A stretch of 64,000 nucleotides of DNA from Paludibacteraceae bacterium (GTDB lineage: Bacteria; Bacteroidota; Bacteroidia; Bacteroidales; Paludibacteraceae), in NCBI GenBank assembly GCA_017480285.1, contig JAFVAX010000034.1, positions 1-64,000 on the forward strand, written 5' to 3'. Positions within the stretch are counted from its first letter, which is position 1, and each line of letters opens with the position of its first letter. This document shows positions 35,727 to 45,565 of the stretch, piece after piece. The translations under genes and the position numbers were made by a program. The notes under the pieces were generated by a model, which saw nothing but the letters and a program-made list of their open reading frames with translations, searched no databases and was not told where the DNA came from.

Positions 35727-36992
35727 ATGAACAAGAATTTTTTGATATTACTTATGTCTTTGTTGAGCCTTTCCTGTTTTTCACAGACGCTTCAGCAATG
35801 TTATGATGCCGCCGAGAGCAACTACCCGCTCATTAAGCAGGCTAATCTTATTGAACAGACCAAACAACTCACGCTCAGCAACATCAAGCGCGGTTGGATC
35901 CCACAGTTTCAGGTTTCTGCACAAGCCACCTACCAAAGCGATGTTACGGCTTTCCCTGAGCAAATCCAAAACCTCTATCAACAGATTGGTATCAATATGG
36001 CAGGGTTGCAAAAGTTCCAGTATCGTATCGGTTTGGATATGCAACAAACCATATACGACGGCAGTGCAATGCACTATCAGAAACAAGTGGCACAACGCCA
36101 AGCAGAAACCGACAAAGCACAGTTGGAAAGCAACTTGTACGCAATCAAGCAACGAGTAAACGACCTCTATTTCGGACTTCTGCTGATAAACGAAAATATC
36201 AAACTGAACGAAGAGCTGCAAGACCTGCTTCTAAAAAACGAACAGAAACTGCAGAAACTCTATAGTAGAGGACTGATTTCAAAAAGCGACTTAGAAGCAG
36301 TAAAAGCCGAGCGTCTCACAACGGCACAACAAACAGTTACCCTGCAGTCAAATGCCGAACAACTAACCGCCATACTAAGTGCTTTCTGCGGAATAGAGAT
36401 AACCGATTTACAACGACCCGAACCTATAACATCAACAACAGAAAACGACCGACCCGAACTAAAGTATTTTGACGCACAGGCCGACCTCATAAATGCATAC
36501 CGCAAACAACTTAATGCAGCGATAACACCACGGATAAGTCTTTTTGCCTCTGCTTTCTACGGCTACCCTGGATATAACCTTTTCAACGATATGATGCACC
36601 ACGATGGCTCACTCAACGCCATTGTAGGAGCAAAACTCAGTTGGAACATAGGCGGGTTCTACACAAGAAAAAACGACAAGAACAAGTTGCAACTAAAAGC
36701 ACAAATGATTGAAAACAACAGAGAAATCTTTCTTTTCAACAACAGATTAGAACAAATAGGAAAAGACGAACAAATAAAAAAATATCAGCGTTTAGAGAAA
36801 GACGATGCAGATATTATCGCACTACGCACCTCAGTAAGACAGGCATCGGAATCCAAACTCGAAAACGGAACAATTGACATCAACGACCTGTTGAAGGATA
36901 TTTTCAACGAGAACAACGCCAAAATACAAAACGCTATCCATCAGATAGAGATGCTCAAATATCAATATGAGAAACAATGGTTAAACGGATAA
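35727..36992 (+). CDS. TolC-family outer-membrane export channel
   Basis: Outer-membrane channel subunit of 421 residues. Signal peptide about 1-20 (LLSLSCFSQ), then two repeats of long amphipathic helices with coiled-coil character (AQRQAETDKAQLESNLYAIK, ENIKLNEELQDLLLKNEQKL) separated by short barrel strands. LQQCYDAAESNYPLIKQAN at the mature N-terminus is the usual start of this family. It is the first gene of a five-gene export operon (channel, adaptor, ATPase, two permeases); the adaptor follows after 13 bases. Confidence 0.9.
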   Translation: MNKNFLILLMSLLSLSCFSQTLQQCYDAAESNYPLIKQANLIEQTKQLTLSNIKRGWIPQFQVSAQATYQSDVTAFPEQIQNLYQQIGINMAGLQKFQYRIGLDMQQTIYDGSAMHYQKQVAQRQAETDKAQLESNLYAIKQRVNDLYFGLLLINENIKLNEELQDLLLKNEQKLQKLYSRGLISKSDLEAVKAERLTTAQQTVTLQSNAEQLTAILSAFCGIEITDLQRPEPITSTTENDRPELKYFDAQADLINAYRKQLNAAITPRISLFASAFYGYPGYNLFNDMMHHDGSLNAIVGAKLSWNIGGFYTRKNDKNKLQLKAQMIENNREIFLFNNRLEQIGKDEQIKKYQRLEKDDADIIALRTSVRQASESKLENGTIDINDLLKDIFNENNAKIQNAIHQIEMLKYQYEKQWLNG

Positions 36993-37005
36993 ATATATAA
37001 ACACA

Positions 37006-37899
37006 ATGAAAAAAATCATAATCTTGGCAAGTCTTGTCGTAATCATGACAGCTTGCAGTAATTCAAACGACAAGTTTGATGCAACTGGCACTTTCGAAGC
37101 AACGGAAAACATCGTCAGTGCAGAACAAAACGGCAAACTCATCTCGTTCCTTATAAACGAAGGCGAACTTGTGGAAGCAGGCTTTGAAGCCGGACTTATC
37201 GACACTATGCAGCTATACCTTCAGATACAACAGTTGCAAGCGCAAAAAGCAGTGTTTCAAAATCAAAAGCCCGATTCGGAAAAACAACTTGCCGCCACAA
37301 GAGAGCAACTACAGAAAGCCCGCTTGGAACAAAAACGCTATCAAGACCTGCTTCGCGACGGAGCAACATCAGAAAAAACAGTTGACGACATCAACAATCA
37401 GGTAAAAGTGCTTGAACGGCAACTTGATGCACAACAATCAGCATTGCAAAAACAACTTGCCACTCTTTCGGCACAAGTAACGGCTACCGATGCTCAAATA
37501 GATGTCCTGCAGAACCAACTTAGCAAATGCCACATCGTAGCACCCGTTAGAGGCACTGTCTTGGAAAAATATGCCGAGCAAAACGAACTCGCCGTTGTCG
37601 GGAAACCTCTTTTCAAAATAGCAGATATAGAAAATATGTATCTCAAAGCATATATCACTTCCTCACAACTAACTGATGTCAAAATCGGTCAGAAAGTGCG
37701 CGTTTTTGCAGACTTCGGTGGCAACGACAGGAAAGAATACGATAGCACAATAACTTGGATAAGCCAACGCTCCGAATTTACACCTAAAACCATTCTCACC
37801 AACGATGAGCGGGCAGACCTTGTATATGCTATAAAAATTGCTGTCAAAAACGACGGTTATATCAAGATAGGTATGTACGGAGAAATGAAACTGAAATGA
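37006..37899 (+). CDS. HlyD/YbhG-type membrane-fusion adaptor lipoprotein
   Basis: Periplasmic adaptor of 297 residues joining the ABC permeases to the TolC-type channel. It has a lipoprotein signal with lipobox VIMTAC (Cys17), a lipoyl-like half motif (GKLISFLINEGELVEAG), and a long coiled coil at about 75-165 (KQLAATREQLQKARLEQKRY). The second lipoyl half is VAPVRGTVLEKYAEQNELA, followed by a beta-barrel domain (KAYITSSQLTDVKIGQKVRV). The start of the ATPase gene overlaps its stop (ATGA at 37896-37899). Confidence 0.9.
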   Translation: MKKIIILASLVVIMTACSNSNDKFDATGTFEATENIVSAEQNGKLISFLINEGELVEAGFEAGLIDTMQLYLQIQQLQAQKAVFQNQKPDSEKQLAATREQLQKARLEQKRYQDLLRDGATSEKTVDDINNQVKVLERQLDAQQSALQKQLATLSAQVTATDAQIDVLQNQLSKCHIVAPVRGTVLEKYAEQNELAVVGKPLFKIADIENMYLKAYITSSQLTDVKIGQKVRVFADFGGNDRKEYDSTITWISQRSEFTPKTILTNDERADLVYAIKIAVKNDGYIKIGMYGEMKLK

Positions 37900-39356
37900 A
37901 AGCCATTGAAGTTAAAAATATAAACAAGTCGTATGGGAAAGTCGAGGCTCTGAAAAATGTGAGTTTTGACATTGAGCAAGGTGCTATTTACGGCATCATC
38001 GGTCCTGATGGTGCCGGTAAAACAAGCCTCTTCCGACTCATTGCCACACTACTTTTGCAAGACAGCGGACAGATAACCGTTGAAGGCTTTGACACTGTCA
38101 GACAGATGCAGCACATACGCAAACGCCTTGGATACATGCCCGGCAAGTTCTCTCTTTACCAAGACCTCACAATTGAAGAGAACCTTGAGTTTTTTGCCAC
38201 ACTGTTCGGCACAACGGTTGAAGCCGGATATGACTCCATAAAAGCCATCTACTCGCAGATAGAACGTTTCAAAAATCGTCGGGCAGGAGCACTGTCAGGC
38301 GGTATGAAACAGAAACTTGCACTATGTTGCGCACTCATACACAGTCCAAGCATACTTCTGCTTGACGAACCGACTACCGGCGTTGACCCAGTTAGCAGAA
38401 AAGAATTCTGGGACTTGCTTCAGACTCTCAAAAGCAGAAACATAACCATCGTGGCAGCCACACCTTATCTTGATGAGATACGCCGTTGCGAGAAGGTGCT
38501 GTTTTTGGATAAAGGTGAAGTGAAAGGCATAGGAACACCCGATGAGATTCTCACACGGTTTGCCGACATATTCAACCCCGAAGGTCTGCCTGAAAACGAA
38601 AGCAAACTTAATGGTACAGAAAATGTTATTGAAGTGAAAAACCTCGTCAAAGCCTTCGGCAGTTTCCACGCTGTTGACGACATCTCGTTCAGCGTCCGCA
38701 AAGGCGAGATATTCGGTTTCCTCGGTGCCAATGGCGCAGGAAAAACAACAGCAATGAGAATGCTTACCGGACTGAGTCAACCAACAAGCGGAACGGGTAC
38801 TGTTGTCGGATTCGACATCTCAACCGAACATGAGAAAATAAAAAAGAACATAGGCTATATGAGTCAGCGGTTCTCTCTATATGAAGACCTTACCGTTGAA
38901 GAAAACATACGACTCTTCGGTGGAATATACGGAATGACAAAACAAGCAATCAAAGAAAAAACCGAAAAGTTGCTATGGCAACTCAACTTTACCGAACACC
39001 GACAAGATTTGGTCAGCAGTCTGCCTTTAGGTTGGAAACAGAAACTTGCATTCTCCGTTTCTATTTTCCACGAACCAAAGGTTGTTTTTCTCGACGAACC
39101 CACAGGCGGAGTTGACCCCGCCACAAGACGACAATTCTGGGAACTCATATACCAAGCCGCACAAAAAGGTATAACCGTGTTCGTTACAACCCACTATATG
39201 GATGAAGCCGAATACTGCGACCGTATATCCATAATGGTTGATGGGAAAATAAAAGCTATAGGTAGTCCTAAAGAACTGAAAGAACAGTTCCATAAAAAAG
39301 ATATGGACGAAGTATTCACTTATCTGGCTCGAACAGCCACAAGACAAGACAACTGA
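37896..39356 (+). CDS. Double ABC-transporter ATPase (YbhF-like)
   Basis: Two ABC ATPase domains fused in one 486-residue chain, powering the two permeases downstream. Domain 1 (about 1-235) has Walker A GPDGAGKTS, signature LSGGMKQKLALC and Walker B LLLDEPTTGVDP. Domain 2 (about 245-486) has Walker A GANGAGKTT, a degenerate signature SSLPLGWKQKLAF and Walker B VFLDEPTGGVDP. The LPLGWKQ variant is typical of YbhF-type exporters. Domain 1 has Ala-Thr-Pro where the switch His is expected (VAATPYLDE), while domain 2 keeps VTTHYMDE, so the two sites are probably asymmetric. Confidence 0.93.
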   Translation: MKAIEVKNINKSYGKVEALKNVSFDIEQGAIYGIIGPDGAGKTSLFRLIATLLLQDSGQITVEGFDTVRQMQHIRKRLGYMPGKFSLYQDLTIEENLEFFATLFGTTVEAGYDSIKAIYSQIERFKNRRAGALSGGMKQKLALCCALIHSPSILLLDEPTTGVDPVSRKEFWDLLQTLKSRNITIVAATPYLDEIRRCEKVLFLDKGEVKGIGTPDEILTRFADIFNPEGLPENESKLNGTENVIEVKNLVKAFGSFHAVDDISFSVRKGEIFGFLGANGAGKTTAMRMLTGLSQPTSGTGTVVGFDISTEHEKIKKNIGYMSQRFSLYEDLTVEENIRLFGGIYGMTKQAIKEKTEKLLWQLNFTEHRQDLVSSLPLGWKQKLAFSVSIFHEPKVVFLDEPTGGVDPATRRQFWELIYQAAQKGITVFVTTHYMDEAEYCDRISIMVDGKIKAIGSPKELKEQFHKKDMDEVFTYLARTATRQDN

Positions 39357-39357
39357 T

Positions 39358-40413
39358 ATGACAACATTTGCAAGTTTCGTTCTAAAAGAAACAAAACACA
39401 TCTTACGCGACAAACGCACCATGCTTATACTTTTCGGCATGCCGATAGCCCTTATGCTATTGTTCGGTTATGCTGTTACCAACGATGTCAAGAATGTGCG
39501 CGTAGTAGCCGTATGCTCACAAACCGACCACCTTACAGAGCAGGCACTTGTGCGATTGTCCGCATCAGAGTATTTCACGCTTGTCAAAACGGTCTTTACG
39601 CCACAAGAAGCAGAGCAATATATTCGTAGTCAGAAGGCGGATATGGCAATTGTCTTCACCACTGACTTTGCCTCAAAAAAAGAAGGCTTGCAGTTTATCG
39701 TTGATGCCTCCGACCCGAACATGGCTGAACAATGGACTGCATACGCAACAAGCATACTTCTTAACCCGCAAGCAACAGTCAACACAAAAATGCTCTACAA
39801 CCATCAGATGCGCTCAGCCTTTAACTTCGTTCCTGCCATCATGGGAATGTTGCTTATGCTTGTGTGTGCAATGATGACCTCCGTTTCTATTGTCAGAGAG
39901 AAAGAGAAAGGGACAATGGAAGTATTGCTCGTATCACCAGTCAAACCTCTAATGATAATAATCAGCAAGGCTATTCCGTATCTTGTTTTGTCGTTCGTCA
40001 TTCTTATTATCATACTGCTCATGGCGACTTTCGTATTGGATGTCCCCGTTGCAGGCTCTATTGTTTGGATACTTTTAGTTTCACTGATATACATTTTGCT
40101 TGCTTTGTCGTTAGGTCTTCTTATCAGCAATATAGCCAAAACGCAACTCGTAGCACTATTGATGTCCGCAATGGTACTGCTTATGCCTATAGTGATGCTT
40201 TCGGGAATGATGTTCCCCATAGAGTCAATGCCCAAGATTTTGCAGTATGTATCAGCAGTTATTCCCCCAAAATACTATATTCAGGCGATGCGCAAACTGA
40301 TGATTATGGGAGTTGGTATTACCGATGTCCTAACCGAAGTAGGTATTCTTTCTGCAATGACACTTGCCCTGCTTGGCATCGCTCTCGCTAAATTCAACAA
40401 ACGGTTAGAATAA
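39358..40413 (+). CDS. ABC-2 type permease (YbhS-like)
   Basis: Membrane subunit of 351 residues with the ABC-2 exporter pattern: one N-terminal helix (MLILFGMPIALMLLFGYAV), a large periplasmic domain (about 45-170), then five helices including FVPAIMGMLLMLVCAMMTSV and the conserved REKEKGTMEVLLVSP coupling segment. It starts one base after the ATPase stop. A 130-base gap separates it from the second permease; that gap holds a GTGGCA-TTTT-TGCCAC hairpin (40452-40467) and AT-rich direct repeats (ATTAACT units, 40518-40541), which may adjust expression of the second subunit. Confidence 0.92.
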   Translation: MTTFASFVLKETKHILRDKRTMLILFGMPIALMLLFGYAVTNDVKNVRVVAVCSQTDHLTEQALVRLSASEYFTLVKTVFTPQEAEQYIRSQKADMAIVFTTDFASKKEGLQFIVDASDPNMAEQWTAYATSILLNPQATVNTKMLYNHQMRSAFNFVPAIMGMLLMLVCAMMTSVSIVREKEKGTMEVLLVSPVKPLMIIISKAIPYLVLSFVILIIILLMATFVLDVPVAGSIVWILLVSLIYILLALSLGLLISNIAKTQLVALLMSAMVLLMPIVMLSGMMFPIESMPKILQYVSAVIPPKYYIQAMRKLMIMGVGITDVLTEVGILSAMTLALLGIALAKFNKRLE

Positions 40414-40543
40414 TTTACAATTCACAATTTGCAATTTTTTCGTGCACTTCGGTGGCATTTTTGCCACAGCATATCAAAATGAGTATAATATCAAATATCA
40501 AGCACAATGAAATAATAATTATTAACTATTAACTATTAACCTA

Positions 40544-41647
40544 ATGTCAACCCTTCTATATCTTATACAAAAAGAGTTTATACAGATTCGGCGCAACTCA
40601 TTTCTGCCTAAACTCATATTCGGTTTTCCAATTGTCATCATGTGCGTTATGCCATGGGTTATGAACATGGAGATAAAAAATGTTGTCGTTGAAGTTGTTG
40701 ATAACGACCACTCACAACTATCTTCGCAACTAATACAAAAAATCCGGCATAGCAACTACTTTGTTTTTGCCGGAACAAAACCCTCATACGACACCGCCCT
40801 CAAAGATATCGAGCACAGCAAAGCCGATGTTGTACTTGTCATTCCTCAGGGCTACGAAAAAAACGGCGAACAAGTAATGATTGCCGCCAATGCCGTTAAC
40901 GGAACAAAAGGAGCAATGGGCTCAGCCTACCTGACACAAATAGTCAATTCAACAAACGCTTCACAATCTGCGACTTGTAGCACAGCAAAAACGCAAAAGC
41001 TTTCCTTAGGCTGCAAATTGCAAACCTTGTATCTTTACAACAAGAACCTCAACTACAAAGTCTTTATGATACCGGCATTGTTCGCAGTTGTCATAATGCT
41101 TATGTGCGGATTTCTCCCGACACTCAACATCGTATCTGAAAAAGAGGCCGGAACGATAGAACAGATAAATGTAACACCCGTCAAGAAATGGCAGTTCATT
41201 ATCGCTAAGATCATTCCGTATTGGCTTATTGCTTTCTTCATCGTAAGTGTTTGTCTTGTTCTTTCTTGGGCGATATACGGCATAGTCTGCAAAGGAAGCA
41301 TTTGGCTTATCTATCTGCTTGTTATGCTTCTTGCTCTCGTTTTCTCTTCCTTCGGACTTATAGTTTCCAACTATAGCGACAATATGCAACAAGCCATTTT
41401 CGTTATGTGGTTCTTTGTCGTTATCTTATTGTTGCTTAGCGGACTTTTCACCCCTACCCGCTCAATGCCTGATTGGGCATATATGAGCACCTATATCAAC
41501 CCGATGCACTATTTTATTGATGCCATGCGCACTGTATTCGTCCGTGGAGGCGGGTTAGCCAATGTCTCAACTCAAATTTCGGCATTAGCCATCATAGGCT
41601 GTCTTATGGCATTTTGGGCTGTTGGAAGTTATAAGAAAAATGCATAA
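40544..41647 (+). CDS. ABC-2 type permease (YbhR-like)
   Basis: Second membrane subunit of 367 residues, paralogous to the preceding permease: N-terminal helix (LIFGFPIVIMCVMPWVM), periplasmic domain with KADVVLVIPQGYEKNGEQV, then helices with SEKEAGTIEQINVTPVKKWQ as coupling segment and LLLSGLFTPTRSMPDWA. The two permeases should form a heterodimer driven by the fused ATPase. Substrate unknown; YbhFSR-type pumps elsewhere export drugs or cations. Confidence 0.92.
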   Translation: MSTLLYLIQKEFIQIRRNSFLPKLIFGFPIVIMCVMPWVMNMEIKNVVVEVVDNDHSQLSSQLIQKIRHSNYFVFAGTKPSYDTALKDIEHSKADVVLVIPQGYEKNGEQVMIAANAVNGTKGAMGSAYLTQIVNSTNASQSATCSTAKTQKLSLGCKLQTLYLYNKNLNYKVFMIPALFAVVIMLMCGFLPTLNIVSEKEAGTIEQINVTPVKKWQFIIAKIIPYWLIAFFIVSVCLVLSWAIYGIVCKGSIWLIYLLVMLLALVFSSFGLIVSNYSDNMQQAIFVMWFFVVILLLLSGLFTPTRSMPDWAYMSTYINPMHYFIDAMRTVFVRGGGLANVSTQISALAIIGCLMAFWAVGSYKKNA

Positions 41648-41668
41648 ACAAAACGAATTTGCAAAATT

Positions 41669-41700
41669 TTTGATAATATGAAGAATTTTTTGTAAATTTG
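41669..41700 (+). promoter_or_regulatory. typA promoter
   Basis: -33 TTTG (41669-41672), 20 bases, -7 TAAATTTG (41693-41700), 34 bases before the ATG. Confidence 0.75.
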
Positions 41701-41734
41701 CACGATTTATGCGAAATTCTTATAATTTAACAAA

Positions 41735-43531
41735 ATGCAACAAATTCGTAACATTGCTATCATAGCCCATGTTGACCACGGAAAAACTACTCTTGTGGAC
41801 AAGATGCTTCTGACTGCCCACCTTTTTCGCGACAACGAGCAGAAAGGCGAGCTAATTCTTGACAACAACGAACTTGAGCGCGAGCGTGGAATAACCATAC
41901 TTGCAAAGAATGTGAGTATCAACTATAAAGGCTACAAAATCAACATCATTGACACTCCCGGGCACGCCGACTTCGGTGGCGAAGTGGAACGCGTACTCAA
42001 TATGGCAGACGGTGTGCTTCTGCTTGTTGATGCCTTTGAAGGACCTATGCCACAGACTCGCTTCGTCCTGCAAAAAGCACTGCAACTCAACTTGAAACCT
42101 ATAGTTGTTATCAACAAAGTGGACAAACTCAACTGCCGTCCTGACGAAGTACAAGAAGCCGTGTTTGACCTCATGGTCAATCTTGACGCTACAGACGACC
42201 AACTTGATTTTCAGACCATCTACGGCTCTGCCAAGAATGGTTGGATGTCAACCGACTGGCGCAAACCCACCAATGACTTAACGGCACTCATGGATGCCAT
42301 CATCGAGTACATCCCTGCTCCTGAGATACTTGAAGGTACTCCGCAGATGCTCATCACCTCGCTTGACTACTCGCCCTATGTAGGTCGTATCGCTGTCGGA
42401 CGCATTCATCGTGGCACACTCAAAGAGAACATGGATGTTACACTCGCCAAACGCGACGGCACCATGCAGAAAGCAAGAATAAAAGAACTGCATACCTTCA
42501 CCGGACTCGGACACCAAAAAATCGACCAAATGTCATCTGGTGACATCTGCGCACTTATCGGCATCGAAGGTTTTGAGATCGGAGACACCATCTGCGATTT
42601 GCAAAACCCCGAACCACTCAAACCTATTGCCATCGACGAGCCAACAATGTCAATGGTCTTTACTATTAACGACTCTCCGTTCTTCGGAAAAGAAGGCAAG
42701 TTTGTTACCTCACGCCATATACACGAGCGTCTTATGCGAGAACTGGACAAGAACCTTGCACTCCGTGTTCAGAAAAACCCGAACGAAGATATCTGGCATG
42801 TGTTCGGGCGTGGTGTGCTACACTTGTCAGTGCTTATAGAAACGATGCGTCGTGAAGGCTACGAACTACAAGTTGGACAACCGCAAGTTATTATAAAAGA
42901 GATAGACGGCGTTAAATGCGAACCTATCGAGCAACTAACGGTCAATACACCCGAAGAATGTTCAGGAAAGATAATCGAGATTGTTACACGCAGAAAAGGC
43001 GAAATGGTTTCAATGAACACTATTAACGACCGTGTGCAACTTGAGTTCAACATCCCTTCGCGCGGAATAATCGGACTTCGCAACTATGTGCTGACCGTCT
43101 CCGCCGGCGAAGCCATCATGTCTCACCGTTTCCTTGAGTTCCAACCATACAAAGGTGAGATTGAGAAACGCACCAACGGCTCACTCATTGCTATGGAAAG
43201 CGGTACGGCATACGCCTATGCGCTCGACAAACTGCAAGACCGTGGTCGTTTCTTCATTTACCCGCAAGACGAAGTGTATGCCGGACAGGTTGTAGGCGAG
43301 AACGCTAAAGAAGGAGACATCGTTATCAATGTAACTAAGTCGAAGAAACTAACCAACATGCGTTCTAAGTCTGCCGACGACAAAGCCACACTTCCACCAC
43401 CCATTATATTCTCGCTTGAGGAAGCGCTTGAATACATAAAAGAAGATGAGTATGTGGAAGTTACACCTACTAAGATACGCCTAAGGAAAATCATCCTCGA
43501 CGAACTTGAACGTAAACGCGCAAACAGATAA
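41735..43531 (+). CDS. typA: Ribosome-associated GTPase TypA/BipA
   Basis: Translational GTPase of 598 residues acting on the ribosome under stress and in 50S assembly. Visible: G1 AHVDHGKTT (residues 10-18), switch motif [13 protein letters not shown]3 [17 protein letters not shown]4 NKVD, then an EF-G-like domain II, domain V and the BipA-specific C-terminus ending LERKRANR. Length and N-terminus fit the family. It has its own promoter; the gap to tig carries one copy of a hairpin repeat. Confidence 0.96.
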   Translation: MQQIRNIAIIAHVDHGKTTLVDKMLLTAHLFRDNEQKGELILDNNELERERGITILAKNVSINYKGYKINIIDTPGHADFGGEVERVLNMADGVLLLVDAFEGPMPQTRFVLQKALQLNLKPIVVINKVDKLNCRPDEVQEAVFDLMVNLDATDDQLDFQTIYGSAKNGWMSTDWRKPTNDLTALMDAIIEYIPAPEILEGTPQMLITSLDYSPYVGRIAVGRIHRGTLKENMDVTLAKRDGTMQKARIKELHTFTGLGHQKIDQMSSGDICALIGIEGFEIGDTICDLQNPEPLKPIAIDEPTMSMVFTINDSPFFGKEGKFVTSRHIHERLMRELDKNLALRVQKNPNEDIWHVFGRGVLHLSVLIETMRREGYELQVGQPQVIIKEIDGVKCEPIEQLTVNTPEECSGKIIEIVTRRKGEMVSMNTINDRVQLEFNIPSRGIIGLRNYVLTVSAGEAIMSHRFLEFQPYKGEIEKRTNGSLIAMESGTAYAYALDKLQDRGRFFIYPQDEVYAGQVVGENAKEGDIVINVTKSKKLTNMRSKSADDKATLPPPIIFSLEEALEYIKEDEYVEVTPTKIRLRKIILDELERKRANR

Positions 43532-43557
43532 TTAAGAAAAGAATGAACAGAGAACTG

Positions 43558-43593
43558 ATTTCGTTCCCTGCCAAAAGCGTAAGCTTTTGAATA
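43558..43593 (+). repeat. Single copy of the CTGCCAAAAGCGTAAGCTTTTG hairpin family
   Basis: CAAAAGC - GTAA - GCTTTTG stem-loop, followed by an A-rich run. The same unit appears three times in tandem at 51905-52015. It lies between typA and tig. Confidence 0.75.
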
Positions 43594-43626
43594 AAAAAAG
43601 ATTAACCATAAAAAATTAAATAAACA

Positions 43627-44964
43627 ATGAAAATCGAACGCAAAGATTTTGACAAGTTAAATGCAACACTTCATCTGGTAGTAGAGCCTGCCGATTATGA
43701 AGAGAATGTCAAAAAACAACTCAAAGACATCCGTCGCAAAGCCAATATCCCGGGTTTCCGTCCCGGTATGGTGCCACAAGGACTTATCCAAAAAATGTAT
43801 GGCAAAGCCGTACTTGGAGACGAAGTTAACAAGGCTATCAATAAAGGTCTGCAAGACTATGTAACTGACCAAAAAATCGACCTGCTCGGCGAACCGCTGC
43901 CAAAAGAAGACAGCGAACAACAAGTTATCGATTGGGACAACCAAACAGAATTCGAGTTTGACTTCGACATCGCTATCGCACCGGAAATAAATGCCGAACT
44001 CAACGACAAAACCAAACTTCCATTCTACACCATTGAAGTAAGCGACAAAGACATTGACGAACAAGTCAAATCATACGCCTACCGCTTTGGACATACCGAG
44101 CAAGTAGAGAAATGGGAGAAAGAGGATATGCTCCGTGGCAAACTCACCGAAAATAAAGAAAATGGTCTTGTAATTGAAAATCAAGTTCTTAATGTTGATA
44201 TCCAAAAAGACGAAGAACAAAAGAAACTCTTCTTGGACGCAAAGAAAGGCGACACCATCGTTTTCAACCCCGCAAAAGCATATCAAAGCGATGTCGAACT
44301 TGCTTCTTTACTCCGTTTGAAGAAAGAAGAAGTGGCTGAACACGACGGAGACTTCAGTTTCGAAATAACCGACATCACACGCTTCGTTTCTGCAGAAGTA
44401 AATCAAGAACTCTTTGACAAAGCCTTTGGCGAAGGCAAAGTGAAAGACGAAGCAGAGTTCCGCGCAATGATAAAAGCAGATATTGAGAAAAACCACCTGC
44501 TTGACAGCGAATACCGCTTCTCTATTGATGCAAAAGAGGCTATAATGAAACAAATAGGCGAAGTGGAATATCCCGACGAGTTCCTCAAACGCTGGCTCAA
44601 AGAAACTAACAAAGAGATGACCGACGAGCGTATCGAAAAAGAATATGCCGATATGCTGAAAGACCTTACTTGGCAACTCGCTAAAAACAAATTAGTTGAA
44701 AAATACGAAGTGAAAATAGAAGACGAGGACATGAAAAACTATGCCAAGGAAGTAACTCGCCAACAATTTGCTCAATACGGTCTTATGCATGCCGACGACA
44801 GTCTTATCAATGACTATGCCGAACGACTATTGAAAGATGAGAAACAAGTGAGAGGAATTTTCGACAGAGTGTTGGAAAACAAAATGTTCGAAGCAGTAAA
44901 AGCAAATGTTAAAATAGAAAACAAAACTATATCATTCGACGATTTTCGCAAACTCTTTGAATAA
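43627..44964 (+). CDS. tig: Trigger factor
   Basis: Ribosome-bound chaperone for emerging chains, 445 residues. The N-terminal ribosome-binding domain has the signature PGFRPGMVPQGLIQKMYG (residues about 40-57). The middle part (about 145-245) does not show a clear FKBP-type prolyl isomerase motif. The C-terminal helical arms are present (about 250-445, rich in Glu/Lys). A weak or missing isomerase domain is common in Bacteroidota trigger factors. Its stop overlaps the next start (TAATG at 44962-44966). Confidence 0.93.
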   Translation: MKIERKDFDKLNATLHLVVEPADYEENVKKQLKDIRRKANIPGFRPGMVPQGLIQKMYGKAVLGDEVNKAINKGLQDYVTDQKIDLLGEPLPKEDSEQQVIDWDNQTEFEFDFDIAIAPEINAELNDKTKLPFYTIEVSDKDIDEQVKSYAYRFGHTEQVEKWEKEDMLRGKLTENKENGLVIENQVLNVDIQKDEEQKKLFLDAKKGDTIVFNPAKAYQSDVELASLLRLKKEEVAEHDGDFSFEITDITRFVSAEVNQELFDKAFGEGKVKDEAEFRAMIKADIEKNHLLDSEYRFSIDAKEAIMKQIGEVEYPDEFLKRWLKETNKEMTDERIEKEYADMLKDLTWQLAKNKLVEKYEVKIEDEDMKNYAKEVTRQQFAQYGLMHADDSLINDYAERLLKDEKQVRGIFDRVLENKMFEAVKANVKIENKTISFDDFRKLFE

Positions 44965-45554
44965 TGGTTTGGCTTGACTATCTTCATCAATTACTTGACC
45001 TGTTACCCTCGCGGAAACTAAAAAGAGAAAAACAGAAACTGCGCAATTATCTTCTTCAGAAAAGACGCATTCTTACTGAAGAAGAAATTGCGGTTTGTTC
45101 AAAGGAAGTGGTAGAGCAGATTCTTGCAGACCCGAATTTTGAATCCGCCAAACGAGTGATGCTCTACTACCCCGTCAAACACGAGATAGACCTGCGTGCA
45201 CTGTTCACACTTGCACCGGAAAAGGAATACTACCTGCCTATTGCACACACCACACGAATGTCTGTCAAACGCTATACCGGCGAAGACAACATGCATAAAG
45301 GCAAGTATCATATTCCAGAACCGCTCGGCGACGACTATCGCGGAGACTTAGACCTCATCCTCGTGCCGGGAGTCGCCTTTGACAAAGAACACTACCGGCT
45401 TGGCAGAGGTGCAGGCTACTACGACCGCTTCCTTGAGAAGTTCAAAAATACTTGGAAAATAGGAGTAGGTTACGCTTTTCAATACAAGAGCCGCATACCC
45501 AAAGGCAAACACGATATGCAAGTTAACCATCTTATTTTTTCAAAAACGAAATAA
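44964..45554 (+). CDS. 5-formyltetrahydrofolate cyclo-ligase
   Basis: Converts 5-formyl-THF to 5,10-methenyl-THF using ATP; 196 residues, cytoplasmic. The N-terminal basic segment KLKREKQKLRNYLLQKRR is typical. The ATP and product site is LILVPGVAFDKEHYRLGRG followed by AGYYDRFL. It has about 15 extra hydrophobic residues at the N-terminus (MVWLDYLHQLLDLL) compared with most members; the ATG is fixed by the one-base overlap with tig. Confidence 0.93.
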   Translation: MVWLDYLHQLLDLLPSRKLKREKQKLRNYLLQKRRILTEEEIAVCSKEVVEQILADPNFESAKRVMLYYPVKHEIDLRALFTLAPEKEYYLPIAHTTRMSVKRYTGEDNMHKGKYHIPEPLGDDYRGDLDLILVPGVAFDKEHYRLGRGAGYYDRFLEKFKNTWKIGVGYAFQYKSRIPKGKHDMQVNHLIFSKTK

Positions 45555-45565
45555 GACCAAAAACA

